Assembly (NCBI GenBank): GCA_947359465.1
Contig: OX375873.1
Location: forward strand, 89,086,478 to 89,150,477
Length of the DNA: 64,000 nucleotides
DNA from: Metellina segmentata
Lineage: Eukaryota; Arthropoda; Arachnida; Araneae; Tetragnathidae
Direction of reading: 5' to 3'
This document shows positions 41,900 to 53,448 of the stretch, in pieces (the stretch's first letter is position 1; each line of letters begins with the position of its first letter). Under the pieces are notes generated by a model. That model was not told where the DNA came from. It worked only from the letters and a program-made list of their open reading frames with translations, and did no database searches. The position numbers were made by a program, and so were the translations under genes.

Positions 41900-42846
41900 A
41901 ACTTACTTTGAACATAAATCCTATACATGCAAATCCATCCATGTAATACAATTCACTTATATCGCATCCCTTCTAAAGGTACAAACTGACGAAAGGTGAC
42001 AGACAATGAGGTAACTGTTACAAAAGACGATTTTGAGTGAGAATTAGGAACACTAAGTTTGTTTTTAAAAGCAAATACGTTTTTTCTTGAAAATTCTGTT
42101 TTGTGGCACGTACAATAATAAAATAACTTGTTTTAAAAATTGAATGTCTTCAGTACAGACGAAGCAAAGATATCGTATTCATTTTTTAATGGACAATCGA
42201 ATCTTAAAATAAACGATCTTGTTCTTCTGTTGCTATGACAAAGAATTTGTGATATTTTAAAAGTCCTAGCTTGGATGTTTTTAACATTAACATTCTTTCA
42301 ATATAATGTCGAAATTCCACATAAAAATTGCTTTATTCTAACTTACACGCCAATTAAAAAAGAAATACTATGTGCTGTTGTTGCGTGTAACGAAAAAAAC
42401 CAATTTATTAAAATAATAAATATTTTGAACAAAAAACAACAGATAATAGAAAATTAAAACAAAATAAAAGTTGTTGGGAATAAAATTTCTTCGAAAAAGG
42501 TATAAATTTGTGATATTATATTTTATCTTTTGTTCTCGCACAGGTTGCCACAAATTACAACTAAAAATTAGACAAAATTTAAAAACACAAAAGTTATTCC
42601 AAGCGAAAAAACGGAAAAACAAACACGAGTTTCGGTTGCGTTGCAGAATATCGTTGGTCCCAAATATTTAGAAATATTTTATATTTTGAAAGAAAATAAA
42701 TACGGTGCAAAATACAAATATTAGAATTTAATTTAACTAAGTAAAGATAGATTTTTTTGAAAAATAATTGATTTTTTCAGCAATACTGGTAAGACAATTC
42801 AAGTAATTGCAATGTTCAATCTACCTACCAGTTTCTCCAAAACTAC
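41900..42846. other. Gene-free AT-rich stretch
   Basis: Overlapping short frames on both strands (42275-42671) have no recognised motif. Confidence 0.45.
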
Positions 42847-42850
42847 CATA

Positions 42851-43918
42851 CGAGGGAATGCCAATAAGTAACGCACATGTCAATTTTTAAGTAGGAAAAT
42901 AATTAGCCAAAATGAAATTAGTAAAATGGGAATTATAGAGAGCGCTACTGACTGGACGCAATGTAAGATCTCGTGATTCCAAGTACCGGTATCGTTCGTC
43001 AGTCACCGGTTCAATGGCGTTGGTGATTACATCGTCAATTGTAGAGGAGCAATGAGTTGCGATACGATTTCTTTTTGCAAAAGGAATGAAAGTTAGATAT
43101 ATCCAAATCTGAGATGGTGGAAGTTTACCAAATAGACTGTATTGACCGTACCAATGTGGGAAGATGGTGTAAAATGTTTCAAGATGGGCGAACGAGTGTC
43201 GTCGATGAAGTCCTATCTGGGAGGCCAGTGTCTTCTTCAACCTGTTCAATTCTTAAAGAAATCGACAACATCATACGAGATAATTGTCGGACGACGTTGA
43301 ATGAAATAAAAGAACGTTGCAACATTTCTTATGGATCTGCCTGGGACATTGTTCATGAGAAGCTAGGGTACAGGAAAGTTTGTTCTCGCAGGGTACCAAA
43401 ACAACTGTCGGAACAGCACATTGGATGCAGAATGGCTTGCAGTCTGACACATTTGCAGCGGTACCACGAGAAAGGTAATGAGTTTTGGGCGAGTGAGTGT
43501 TGTGGAAGATGAAACCTGGGCCTTACACATGATACCGGAGTCAAAATCTGCGAGAATAATGTGGAAACATCCATCGGCATACGGTTGGGAAGTTTTGAGC
43601 ACCCTCCATACAGCCCGGACCTGGCACCCTCCGACTTCCATCTGTTTGGACCCAAGAAGAAGTTCCTTGGCGGTAAGAAGTTTGACTCTGACGACGCACT
43701 CAAACGGACCGTGCGAAGGGGGCTCATCTCGCAGCCGACGGAGTTCTATGAGACCGGGATTTTCAAACTGATCCATCGTTGGGACAGATGACTCAACATG
43801 CATGGAAATTATGTGGAAAAGCAATAAATGAGCAATACTTCATTTCTGTTGCATATTGTCATTAATTGCTTTATTATTATTATTTTACATTATGTGCGTT
43901 ACTTATTGACATTCCTCG
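42851..43918 (+). mobile_element. Mariner-type transposon, internally deleted
   Basis: Inverted ends CGAGGGAATGCCAATAAGTA (left) and CGAGGAATGTCAATAAGTAA (complement of right end) continue into ACGCACAT and are bounded by TA at 42849-42850 and 43919-43920. The 1068-bp length is shorter than a standard ~1.3-kb mariner, in line with the deletion seen in the transposase. Confidence 0.88.
43114..43791 (+). pseudogene. Mariner transposase with central deletion and frameshifts
   Basis: The first part (43114-43490) encodes the DNA-binding domain: WCKMFQDGRTSVVDEVLSGR with the PVSSST linker, then the second helix-turn-helix ending KLGYRKVCSRRVPKQLSEQH. The first catalytic aspartate lies in EDETWALHMIPESKSARIMW in the +1 frame. 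The original frame resumes as EHPPYSPDLAPSDFHLFGPK, holding the last aspartate of a D34D triad. Between WKHPS and the EHPPYS block, about 60-70 residues including the HDN-type second aspartate are missing. A deletion and two frame changes leave it inactive. Confidence 0.85.
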
Positions 43919-43920
43919 TA

Positions 43921-46315
43921 TTATGGTTGATTTAAGTAGAGTTACACAGATATTTTAGCATGAAACCCGTCTAAACATGCAAACAAAATAATATAAATTA
44001 ACTTATGCAATAAATTAGAAAATAATACATAAATACTGAACATACCATTAACTTATGTTAAATCAATTTTATGTGATACTTGTACAAACACACAGACACA
44101 AAATACACACACACATACATGCAAGTGAACAGACGGATATACATAAAACGCGCGAAACGATGTATTTTTTACCAAAAGGCTCCAAAACGGATAGAAAACT
44201 TAAAAAATGGGTAGAAAATATTCAATGTACAGGCAAACACTCCGTTCCTGTTTATATAGATTACGAGTGCACATTTTAGTGAGGTACTTTTGCTTTAGTT
44301 ACGACACACCATAATAAATTAAGATATTTTATCAAACCTTTAAGAATTATCTTTATTTTCTTGGGTTAGATAAATTTAACATAGTTTGGAAGTTACTAAA
44401 GTATTTATTTTCTATCTTTCATAGAAAAATTTAAAATCCGTTTTATTTGTCTAGAAAGCAACTTTTATTTACAATATTATTTTTATGAATAACCTCCAGG
44501 ATTTTTATGATGCTTCCCTTAAACGTATACATATAAATCTAAAAAGCTTATAGCTATCGTTAAATGTTCCAACAAAAAGGATGTTTATTGTATCTTTTCT
44601 AAATATCTAACATCAAATTTAATTCAAAATTCTTAGCAAAATAGCAGCTTTGAAATATTAAGCTTACAAAAGTTTTTCAGTTCCAAACAAATAACTTTAT
44701 TTTTTAGTTACGAGTGTCTTATACGTGAATGTATAACCAACTAGAATGAATATGATTAAATACCAGCTTATCTAAACATGAAAATGAATGTAGATCTGAA
44801 TTATTTCAGCTTTTTAGAGTGAATTCTTTCATTTCTCTGAATCGTTGGGAACTGTACAGAATATTTGTCTAAGTGTTTAAATTAATCTATTAAATATAAT
44901 ATATATTTCTATATGACAATTATTCTGTGTATGATGCAATAAAAACTATTATTTCATCAGATAAATTAGCACAAAAATGAAAGCTTTACCTCGAATTTAA
45001 TTGAAAAAGGCAAAGACATATTTTATCATTTCTTATTTATAAGAGACACTAAGGATAAAATGTGTATTTTCGGTATCATGAATTTTCGTGCTTTGTCTAT
45101 CATCCCTTATAATACAGGACTCAGTAAAACATTATATGGCAAAAACGAACCACTCAGATAATATCACAGAATACATAAAAAACTATTCTTTTAGAAGGAT
45201 ACCAAATGAAACAGTGAGGATCAGATTCCTTCCAGAAAGCTCAACTCAAAATTAGTTTTCCATCAGCTGATAAAAAAAATGCTTTCCGTCTGACGATGTA
45301 ATTGCATTGTAAATTGAGGCGCTAAGTAACCGCTGGGAAAAAGAAATAAAAACTTCCATAAATTAGAAAACACGTAAAACCCTTTTAATTAAACATAATT
45401 CTACTCTCACGAAGTATTTTACTGCCTTCTGTTTTTCACGTGTCGAGTTTTTCTCCACTAAGAAATTGTTTTCACTTCATTTGGCTAGGGTTTTTTTTTT
45501 TTTTTTTTCTAATCAGTGAGATTGTAAAATCCCAGTTCGTTTTTAATCCAAACTAACCAATGATAGTCATGGCTGCTTTTTTAGATAGGTATGAAATGTT
45601 TAAAAGAAATTTGAAAATGTTAAAAAGCAGTTAAAAAGACATAAGGTGAAAGTTATAGTGCAATAATTATATACTCGGTTTAAAAAATTATGTTGCTTCG
45701 CTTTTCTGCTGAATATTTCAAGGTGTTCAATTCAAATTTTATGCAAAATAACAAAGATAAATGTTATATAGAACAAATTATAAGAAACGTAACGTGAATA
45801 TGTTGATCGAACTTCCAACGATTGCCAACAAACTCTTTCACAAAAAAAAAAAAAATAGTAACATCAACTATATTTTGTTGCTTACTCAAGTTTTAAACTA
45901 TTTAGAGAGGTTTATGCATGACAGGGTCCATGTTCTGGGTTTTTGTTTAGTAGGTTATGGGTGAATCCTCTTCTCAAGGTATAAATGTGTTGTGCTTCTA
46001 GTGAGCATTAACCTAAATTAATTAAAATTCTAATCCAAAATTAACTTATATTTACTAACACAAACTTAACAAAACTAACTGGTTATATTAAACATTAAAA
46101 TTTTGCATTTGGAACTCGAGAAGAAACGTAGCACCAAAATATAAGCTATCGTAAATTAAATCCTTAGTGGTACTTTAAAACTTAAACAAGAATATACAGT
46201 TGAAGTATTTATGTTATCTCTCTGCTGATATCATCACAGGTACAGTTTAGTTCCACTGAAAGCATACACAAATATTCAAAGTAGTCCGTAATTCCCTTTA
46301 TCAGCCCAAGTGTTT
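43921..46315. other. Gene-free AT-rich stretch
   Basis: No recognised genes or elements. A 74-codon plus frame at 44055-44279 includes TMYFLPKGSKTDRKLKKWVE, which looks protein-like but is not recognised. A pure T run lies at about 45490-45508. Confidence 0.45.
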
Positions 46316-46319
46316 CCGA

Positions 46320-46400
46320 CAACTTATCTCGTCTATCAAGATCTGAATAATTTTGTGGCCCATATAAATCATCATTAAAATACTTTTATGATGATGAGTG
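46320..46400 (+). repeat. Single dispersed ~45-bp monomer
   Basis: AACTTATCTCGTCTATCAAG followed by ATCTGAATAATTTTG matches the consensus monomer. Confidence 0.6.
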
Positions 46401-47320
46401 AAACGAGTGCATGAAAATTTTAAAATTACATAATGGGTTTAACACTAAATATTTTAGACGGACAGAAGTAAATATTTTGTTTTGTTGAATGCTTGCTTCG
46501 CTTCCTTCGCAAAAAGCCAGTACTACATACATTAAACCTCAACCGAGAAAACCGCTATTTCAGAAAAACAAAATTTAACATTGAAACGGCGGTTTAAGCC
46601 TCGAATTAATAATTGCATACACTGTTTCTTCAATACCCATCGGATTATCGTTGATCCAACTCGGACTTGTAAATACGGACATAATAATTTACAAATACAG
46701 CACGAATCTTCGTGTGTATAATTCTAAGCTTATTCCAATTTGTATTAATATTGTTTTCAATTTATAAAGGCAGGAGGGAAGGTCTAGAAAAGTGCACATA
46801 ATCTTAGAAATGAAATAGAAAGCTTTCACTTGAAATGCAATCTCAACCAAAAGAGGAAGCTGTCAGAATATAAAGTGACGGAAGTTGAATGCGTTTTCCC
46901 ATGAGATACCATGTGAAGACAACATTCCCCTAAGTGCATTTCATTTCTACCTCTAAGAGCTATCACGCTCGTAGATAATTTCAGTAAATGTTGATTTGGT
47001 CTTCTAAATATTTATAGGCGTTTTAAAACAATTATTTACATATAATCATTGGAAGTGTTAGATTAAGTTTATGGGGAATTTCCTTCACAGTTTAGGAAAC
47101 TCGAAAGCTATCGAAGCTACTTCGGAGTGCTTTTGTGCACTCTGATTCGGATCTCCTCTGCAAACATAGATGCTATGTATTCAAATTCGCTTCAATTGAT
47201 TAAACAAGGTCAGATGGTTCAACAAGCATTAAAAATCTGCCGTAAAGAATGTCGGAGACGATTTTCTAGAATGTTAATGGAATAAAAATGGGGATCTTCG
47301 AATCTAATACTTTAAGTGGT
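46400..47320. other. Gene-free stretch
   Basis: No features were recognised. Confidence 0.45.
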
Positions 47321-47324
47321 TTCG

Positions 47325-48297
47325 GCGAGATATCTCATCCATCAAGATCTGGTTAATTTTGCTAATACCTAAAAATGTATCTGATCCAACTAGATCAATC
47401 TGACTTATTTCGATAACATATAAAGAGGTATCTGGTCCATCGAAATCTGGTAAGTTTTCTAATACCTAAAGTGATATATGGTCTATCGAGATCAATCTGA
47501 CTAATTTTTCTGATACCTTAAAAGGTATCCGGTCCATCGAAATCTGGTAAATTTTGCTAATACCTAAAGAGGTATCTGGTTCATCGAGATCAATCTGACT
47601 AATTTGCTAATACGTAAAGAGGTATCTGGTTCATTGAGATCAATCTGACTAATTTGCTAGTACCTAAAAAGGCATCTGGTCCATCGAAATCTGGTAAATT
47701 TTGCTAATACCTAAAGATATATCTGGTTCATCGAGATCAATCTGACTAATTTGCTAATATATAAAGAGGTATTTGGTTCATTGAGATCAATCTGACTAAT
47801 TTGCTAATACATAAAGAGGTATCTGGTTCATCGAGATCAATCTGACTAATTTGGTAATACATAAAGAGGTATCTGGTTCATTGAGATCAATGTGAGTAAT
47901 TTGCTAATACCTAAAGAGATATCTGGTTCATCGAGATCAATCTGACTAAATTGCTAATACCTATAGAGATATCTGGTTCATCGAGATCAATATGACTAAT
48001 TTTCTAGTACATAAAGAGGTATCTGGTTCATTGAGATCAATCTGACTAATTTGCTAGTACCTAAAGAGGCATCTGGTCCATCGAAATCTAGCAAATTTTG
48101 CTAATACCTAAAGAGATATCTGGTTCATCGAGATCAATCTGACTAATTTGCTAATACATAAAGAGGTATCTGGTTCATCGAGATCAATTTGACTAATTTG
48201 CTAATACCTAAAGAGATATCTGGTTCATCGAGATCAATCTGACTAATTTTCTAGTACCTAAAGAGGCATATGGTCCATCGAAATCTGGTAAATTTAA
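47325..48297 (+). repeat. 50-bp tandem array, about 19 units
   Basis: Head-to-tail 50-bp units have the consensus landmarks AAAGAGGTATCTGGTTCATC, GAGATCAATCTGACTAATTT and GCTAATAC. Two alternating variants occur: GGTCCATCGAAATCTGGTAA and GGTTCATCGAGATCAATCTG. The first units (from GGCGAGATATCTCATCCATC) grade into the dispersed ~45-bp monomer, showing that the array grew from it. Confidence 0.9.
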
Positions 48298-48382
48298 CGA
48301 TTCAGAAAACAAAGCCTCATGGTCATAGTATAATTTAGTATTAAAATCATGGTCAAGCAACCGTAACAGCTTTCTTATAATA

Positions 48383-49122
48383 CAGGTGACCCACTTATAA
48401 CACGGTCAAATATAAGGAAACCGTGCTATATAAAACATAAGGGGGGGGGGGGGTCATGCAATTTTGTAAATTTGGTCCTGTGTTATATGGAAACCGTGCT
48501 ATCGGATAGTCCGTGTTGCATAGGAATTATATAAAAGTAGAGATTGCGTTCCGTATTTAAGGAAACTAAAGCCGTGTTATACGGAGTACTAAAAACAGAA
48601 AAAGTTAACATATTTATTTGTATTTCAAATAAAGTTACATAAGAGATCATTAAATAATATAAGTAAATTCATATAAGCTATAAAAACATTTAAACTATGT
48701 ATTAAACCGTGTGGACGTGTATAGGGCACACACAAATACAGATGAACAGACAGACCAGACATATAGACAGAACAGACAGACAGAATAGATCAGAACGGAT
48801 AGAACAAGACAGGACAGACAAGACAGGACAAGACAAGACAGGACAGTACAGGTAGACAGGACACAAAGACAGACAGACAAGACAGGACACGACATACAGA
48901 CAAGACAGTACAGACAGACAGACAATACAGGACAGACATACAGAATAGACATACATGATAGACATACAGGACGGACAAACAGGTGAAAAAATCTTACGAG
49001 TCTCTATTCAACCGTCCAACTGTCCAACAATAGATAAAAATTAAACCGTGTTATACAGAAACTATTATCGTGTTATTCGAGGGTCGTAGCAATATTAGTA
49101 CCGTGTTGAAGAGGGTTACCTC
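48383..49122. mobile_element. 740-bp pogo/Tigger-like MITE
   Basis: The left end CAGGTGACCCACTTATAACA and the complement of the right end GAGGTAACCCTCTTCAACAC form imperfect inverted repeats bounded by TA (48381-48382 and 49123-49124). Several CCGTGTTATA-type subrepeats follow each end. The interior contains a 13-base G run (48441-48453) and a large GACAG/GACAA repeat block. No transposase is present. Confidence 0.65.
48730..48985. repeat. Degenerate (GACAG)n/(GACA)n block
   Basis: About 250 bp of interspersed GACAG, GACAA and GACATA units. The Cys/Leu/Val/Ser-rich open frames on the minus strand here are products of this simple sequence and not genes. Confidence 0.9.
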
Positions 49123-49124
49123 TA

Positions 49125-49910
49125 CTACCAAGATTCGACAATATGATAATAGTTCATTCGTATGTGTGCTATTTAATCCAAAACGTTTTAATATATTGAA
49201 TGCTAAGGGGAAAATATACTTTTAAATCCATATTTATAAGATTTTTATTAAAAATGTTTTACAAATCCTCTTGTATCAAAACAGTTTTTTTTCTATTCTA
49301 GAAAGTTAAAATAAAAGTCAATTCTACCTCTCTCTCTCAGCTCCGAACAGGAAAATATAACTTAAAAAAAAGTCAATGAAAAATAGTAGATATTATTTAG
49401 GTATTTACGAGTTTATAAGAAATAACACTTAAAAGCTGGTGGGCCATATTTAATACATGTACGGAAGAAAGTATAACGATTTGAATTTATTTCAGACTCT
49501 TAACTTCACAAAAATGCAAATGCATAAAGATGAGACTTCACCGAATGTGATGAAGAGGGATAAAGTCACAAGAGATTGTTGTATTTTTTTACCGATGTAA
49601 ATGGAAATAAATATTTAACATTACCAAAGATGATGACATGGCTTCTTCGCATTCTTCTATTTTTTTTATGAATATTTTTGCGCTCTTTTTAATGCAAAAA
49701 TGGACTAAGACTTTGAGTTCTCGTCTAGGTTACTTTCAATCTATAAACTTTGTAGCATTTTGTTTGGAATACCATTTCATTTCAGTTTGATTGAGATATG
49801 ATTGAGTAAGCGGCATCTCAGGGTACGCTCCTCAGCTGTCAAATGTATCTCATTAATCTGCTTATTGGTTGTCTCGAAGAGCTCTCGTCAACAGCAAAAA
49901 TTACCAAATC
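49125..49910. other. Gene-free AT-rich stretch
   Basis: No recognised features. Confidence 0.45.
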
Positions 49911-49911
49911 G

Positions 49912-50045
49912 TGATGGATGAGATATATCGCCATTAGAAGAAAACCAACCAGATCTTGATTTCGTTATCATCACAAATCGGTAATATATTTGATGACGAG
50001 ATATTCTGTCTTTAGCAAAATTGGTCTGACCTTGAAGAAGGAAAT
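49912..50045 (-). repeat. Dispersed ~45-bp monomers, minus orientation
   Basis: The minus strand gives GAAATCAAGATCTGGTTGGT, then TCTAATGGCGATATATCTCA and TCCATCACGATTTGGTAATT. This is the same family in reverse orientation. Confidence 0.6.
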
Positions 50046-50096
50046 ATGTCCACGAAACAGAGGGTTAATTTAGGTGATGTCTGTCTCCTTATGGTC

Positions 50097-50517
50097 ATGT
50101 TGTTAAAGATAGCCTACTTATTAGAATCCATCTTCACATATTTGCACCTCCTTCTTGTATGGTTCTGATTATGTAAACAAACAAGTTGAGTTGTCATGCT
50201 TTCGTGATTGGCCACAGTATGACATCCCACCTATAAAGGGGTGTGGTCATAATATCATGACCAATCATGTACTTAATGCAGTATTATGATTTTGTTTATG
50301 GCAATCTTTCCATTGAGATATTTATGCTAATTTCTAGAGATACAAGAAGTATAAAAGTGAAAGTTCTTTTCTTTCAGGTCTCAATTGTTGTCATTCTTTG
50401 AACAGAGATGTATGTCTGGTTTTCCAATCTTTGTTTCTTTTCTGTAAATAGTTTTACAGCTTTTAGTGAATAAATGTTTTCAACTCTTTAAATCTGATGA
50501 TTTACTTTTTACTCCAC
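50097..50517 (+). repeat. Possible solo LTR
   Basis: The segment starts TGTTGTTAAAG and ends CTCCACA. It contains TATAAAAG near 50351 and AATAAATG near 50470, spaced like an LTR promoter and polyadenylation signal. No second copy, primer site or target duplication was confirmed, so this is only a candidate. Confidence 0.3.
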
Positions 50518-50754
50518 ATATCACTGGGCCTTTGCTTCTCCACAATATGTGGGTGATATATAATAATAAGATATATAAGATATATGAATAATAAGACGGA
50601 CAGAGAATCTACTGTGGATTGTCGAATATATGTTTTTGGGGTTACCTTTTCAGTTTTCTGTTGTTCGTTTACTTCACAAAGTCAAATATTTCTGGGTAAC
50701 CCTTCTGTAGGTTGTGTCGATTACGTGTCTTGCAAAACTGCACAGGTTTTCTAG

Positions 50755-50895
50755 GAAGAGACGAGACGTCTGATCCAAGACTGGCCAATTTTGCTAAGGA
50801 CAAGATATCTGATTCGAGATATGGTCAGTTTTGCCAAGGACGACATCTGATCCAAGATAAGGCCAATTTTAATAAGAAAGACACAAATAGGCGAG
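50755..50895 (+). repeat. Dispersed ~45-bp monomers
   Basis: Three close units carry the landmarks GAYATCTGATYCAAGA or CGAGATAT, GGCCAATTTT or GGTCAGTTTT, and GCTAAGGAC or GCCAAGGAC. The 96-codon frame at 50712-51002 over them is incidental. Confidence 0.65.
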
Positions 50896-51066
50896 ACGAA
50901 ACTGCCCAATTATTCTTTGGGGATATGGATATAAGAGAAAAATATTGTCTCTTGCCCACAACAGACAGTTTGGAACATGGTTTTGCACCAGAAGCTGGTT
51001 AATGCAAGGCAATTTTCGACCATGAAGATAAACAACCTGAAGAAGTAAACAAATTCTCAACTAAAG

Positions 51067-51384
51067 CTGGTAGGTAGGTATTTTAATTACCGTCGTACTG
51101 GAGCAACACAACGGGCTATTGACGACGCTCTGGGATCAATCTCAATGGATAATATTCTAGGACAACACGTAATTTTGAACCACAGTCAGATGTCGAGGCA
51201 ACACCTGAGCTGGCACCCCACTCTCCAAACTTCCACACCACGCCAACGTGAGGACATTTGGATCTCCGACAGATCTAATGAACATCAGCCTCCTTTGAAC
51301 CCGACTGTCTTTGGTTGGATTCGAACTCGCAACCCTCCGGTTGATAATCCGTTACTCTTCCGAATGTGCTATCGTGGTCCCCTT
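51067..51384 (-). repeat. SINE-A, full-length copy
   Basis: The minus strand head carries AAGAGTAACGGATTATCAAC, then GGTTGCGAGTTCGAATCCAA with an excellent B box. The tail reads ATACCTACCTACC. AACTAAAG flanks both sides (51059-51066 and 51385-51392), an 8-bp or longer target duplication. Confidence 0.88.
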
Positions 51385-51394
51385 AACTAAAGAA

Positions 51395-53445
51395 AATTGG
51401 AAAAGCTTTTAAGGTGTATTTACTTCAAAGATCTTAGAAGGACCATCTCAGGAAATTATTCCATTACAGACGGAAAGAATGATTTAACAATTGTTTAAAA
51501 GTGTTTCGTGAAGTTAGAAAGATAAGAAAGACAACTGGGACTAGAATAGTATCTACATCAGCGTGCTTAACTAAAAAAAAAATTAAAACATTTTCACTGC
51601 GCGTGAATGGATCTCGAATATATTAGAATATTTTTCTATCCCTGATCGACCAAGAAACTCAAACTAGATTTTTTTTTTCCAAATTTTTCTAGAAAGCTAA
51701 TTTCCTCCCCTAAGAACCCACTTCCATTGTTCTCAGATTTTACTAAAAACCCCCCTCTTTTAAATGGAAATATATTTCAAGTAGTCACCTAAGAGAAAAG
51801 ACAGAGAGGGAGAAAATCAAGAAAATTTGATTTTGGTGGAAATCAAATGACGAAATGGAAGGTTCGTATCGAAAGAAAAAGGCTCAAAAGCCGTTCTATC
51901 TCACTTCACTTCATTTCCTGTGTTACGAACCTCCGGAAAAGTACAGAATTGCGCGCCATAGCCATCTCTCGGCAATTCTGGAAATTTAGGGAAAGATAAA
52001 CACATTACTAAACACCCCGCCCAGATATCAGAGATGTCGATAAACACAGAGAAGTTCGCCTTGAAAGCTGAACAAAAATCCATTTCCTCATGATTTGCAT
52101 TCTGCTTCTGATGTTTTCTCCAACTTGACAAAGATGTATTGATATTTCCATTTTCGAACGAATTCGGTGAAGTCCTTTGAATAAATAGCAGTAAAATATT
52201 TAGTCCTGATGATAGGAAAAGAAAATAATCTGAAGGAGGTAAATACGAATTGAATGGAAATCAGTCAAATGTAGCTTGACACGAGGCTGTAAAATTTCAT
52301 CCCCGTATAGAATTTCTCGTTATGGGCAGAGAGCTTTGGATTCATAAATTACTACAGCAAGATCATACATAGCAAAACTACTAATCTAAATATTTTGAGT
52401 AGAGTTAATTTCTGAATAGTTTTGTCCCCACATTCATATTTTATAAAAATGTCAACACTGGAGTTTAACAATTTATTTTACATACCGATAAAAATTCATT
52501 CGATAATCGAAATTTATTCCTGTAAACGCATCGAGTGAATTGTTTGTTCTATGTGGTAAAAATAGTACTAAGAAAAGTTATTTTCAAGTAATAACTATCA
52601 AGTACGATGTTTACCCTGTATATTGATCATAAGAATACAACGAAGACGTATAATAAATGTCTAAAATAAATTTTTATAGTATTGAGTACAAAAAAATGTC
52701 GTCCTGTTTACTAGCAAAAGACATGCATTCGTTAAGTAAGACTCCGGACATTTTTAAAGACCATATTAGATGTCATATTATCGCTTTACAAGTGAAATGC
52801 ACTGTTGGAAAATGTAGTTCTGCCAAACAAACAAAGAAAAAATATTCTATTCTCTAGACTAAATTCGCTAAGTGCATTTCTCGAGAAGAAATATGGCCTT
52901 CATGCAAAAAAAATATCCCAAAGGACTTCATCACTTCAAAGATCACCATATTCTGGTCAAGCAACTGTAACGAAAACTCATGTCTGAAAAATTTTGTCCT
53001 GATGTGTTTTTCTCATCACCTTGTTTTGTTTCTCTCCTCTGCGTACTGTTTTTTTTTTATGTAAGCTCAAGATATAATATGCTTGAGAAATACTGTGGAA
53101 TTTGAGATATTAAAGTAAACTATCCAATACCATGTATAGGTCTACCAATTAAATCATTTGCATAAAATAACTGAAGCAAAAAGTGCGTTTTTTGTCGAAC
53201 TATTGAAAAAAACTTTTCGCGTGCAGATATTTTGTCCAAAGTCAACTCTTGCAACGCAGTAACGCGATAGAAAGAGGATTTATCAAAAAGATGTATTGCA
53301 CTTGTATTCAGCATTTCGCAAGACGTAAATAGAAATTCTGAATATCACACTATTGTGCATTCTACAAACTCACACAGGTGTAATGCCATTTAATTTTGAA
53401 CTGCCTAACTGACATCGTGCTGCGTAACATTGTTGCAGCCTAGGT
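51395..53445. other. Gene-free stretch with unassigned short frames
   Basis: Plus frames 52657-52857 (starting MSKINFYSIEYKKMSSCLLA) and 52805-52987, and minus frame 51901-52131, are not recognised and lack start context, introns or homologous motifs I could name. They may be chance or relics. Confidence 0.4.
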
Positions 53446-53448
53446 CTA

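Noticed and set aside
43353..43824. Minus-strand frames of 124 and 153 codons
   Set aside because: They are antisense to recognisable mariner transposase coding on the plus strand.
47325..48297. A CRISPR-like array
   Set aside because: Units are contiguous with no unique spacers; this is a simple tandem satellite in eukaryotic DNA.
48695..48978. Leu/Val/Cys/Ser-rich frames resembling membrane proteins
   Set aside because: They result from the degenerate GACAG repeat read on the minus strand; three frames are open simultaneously.
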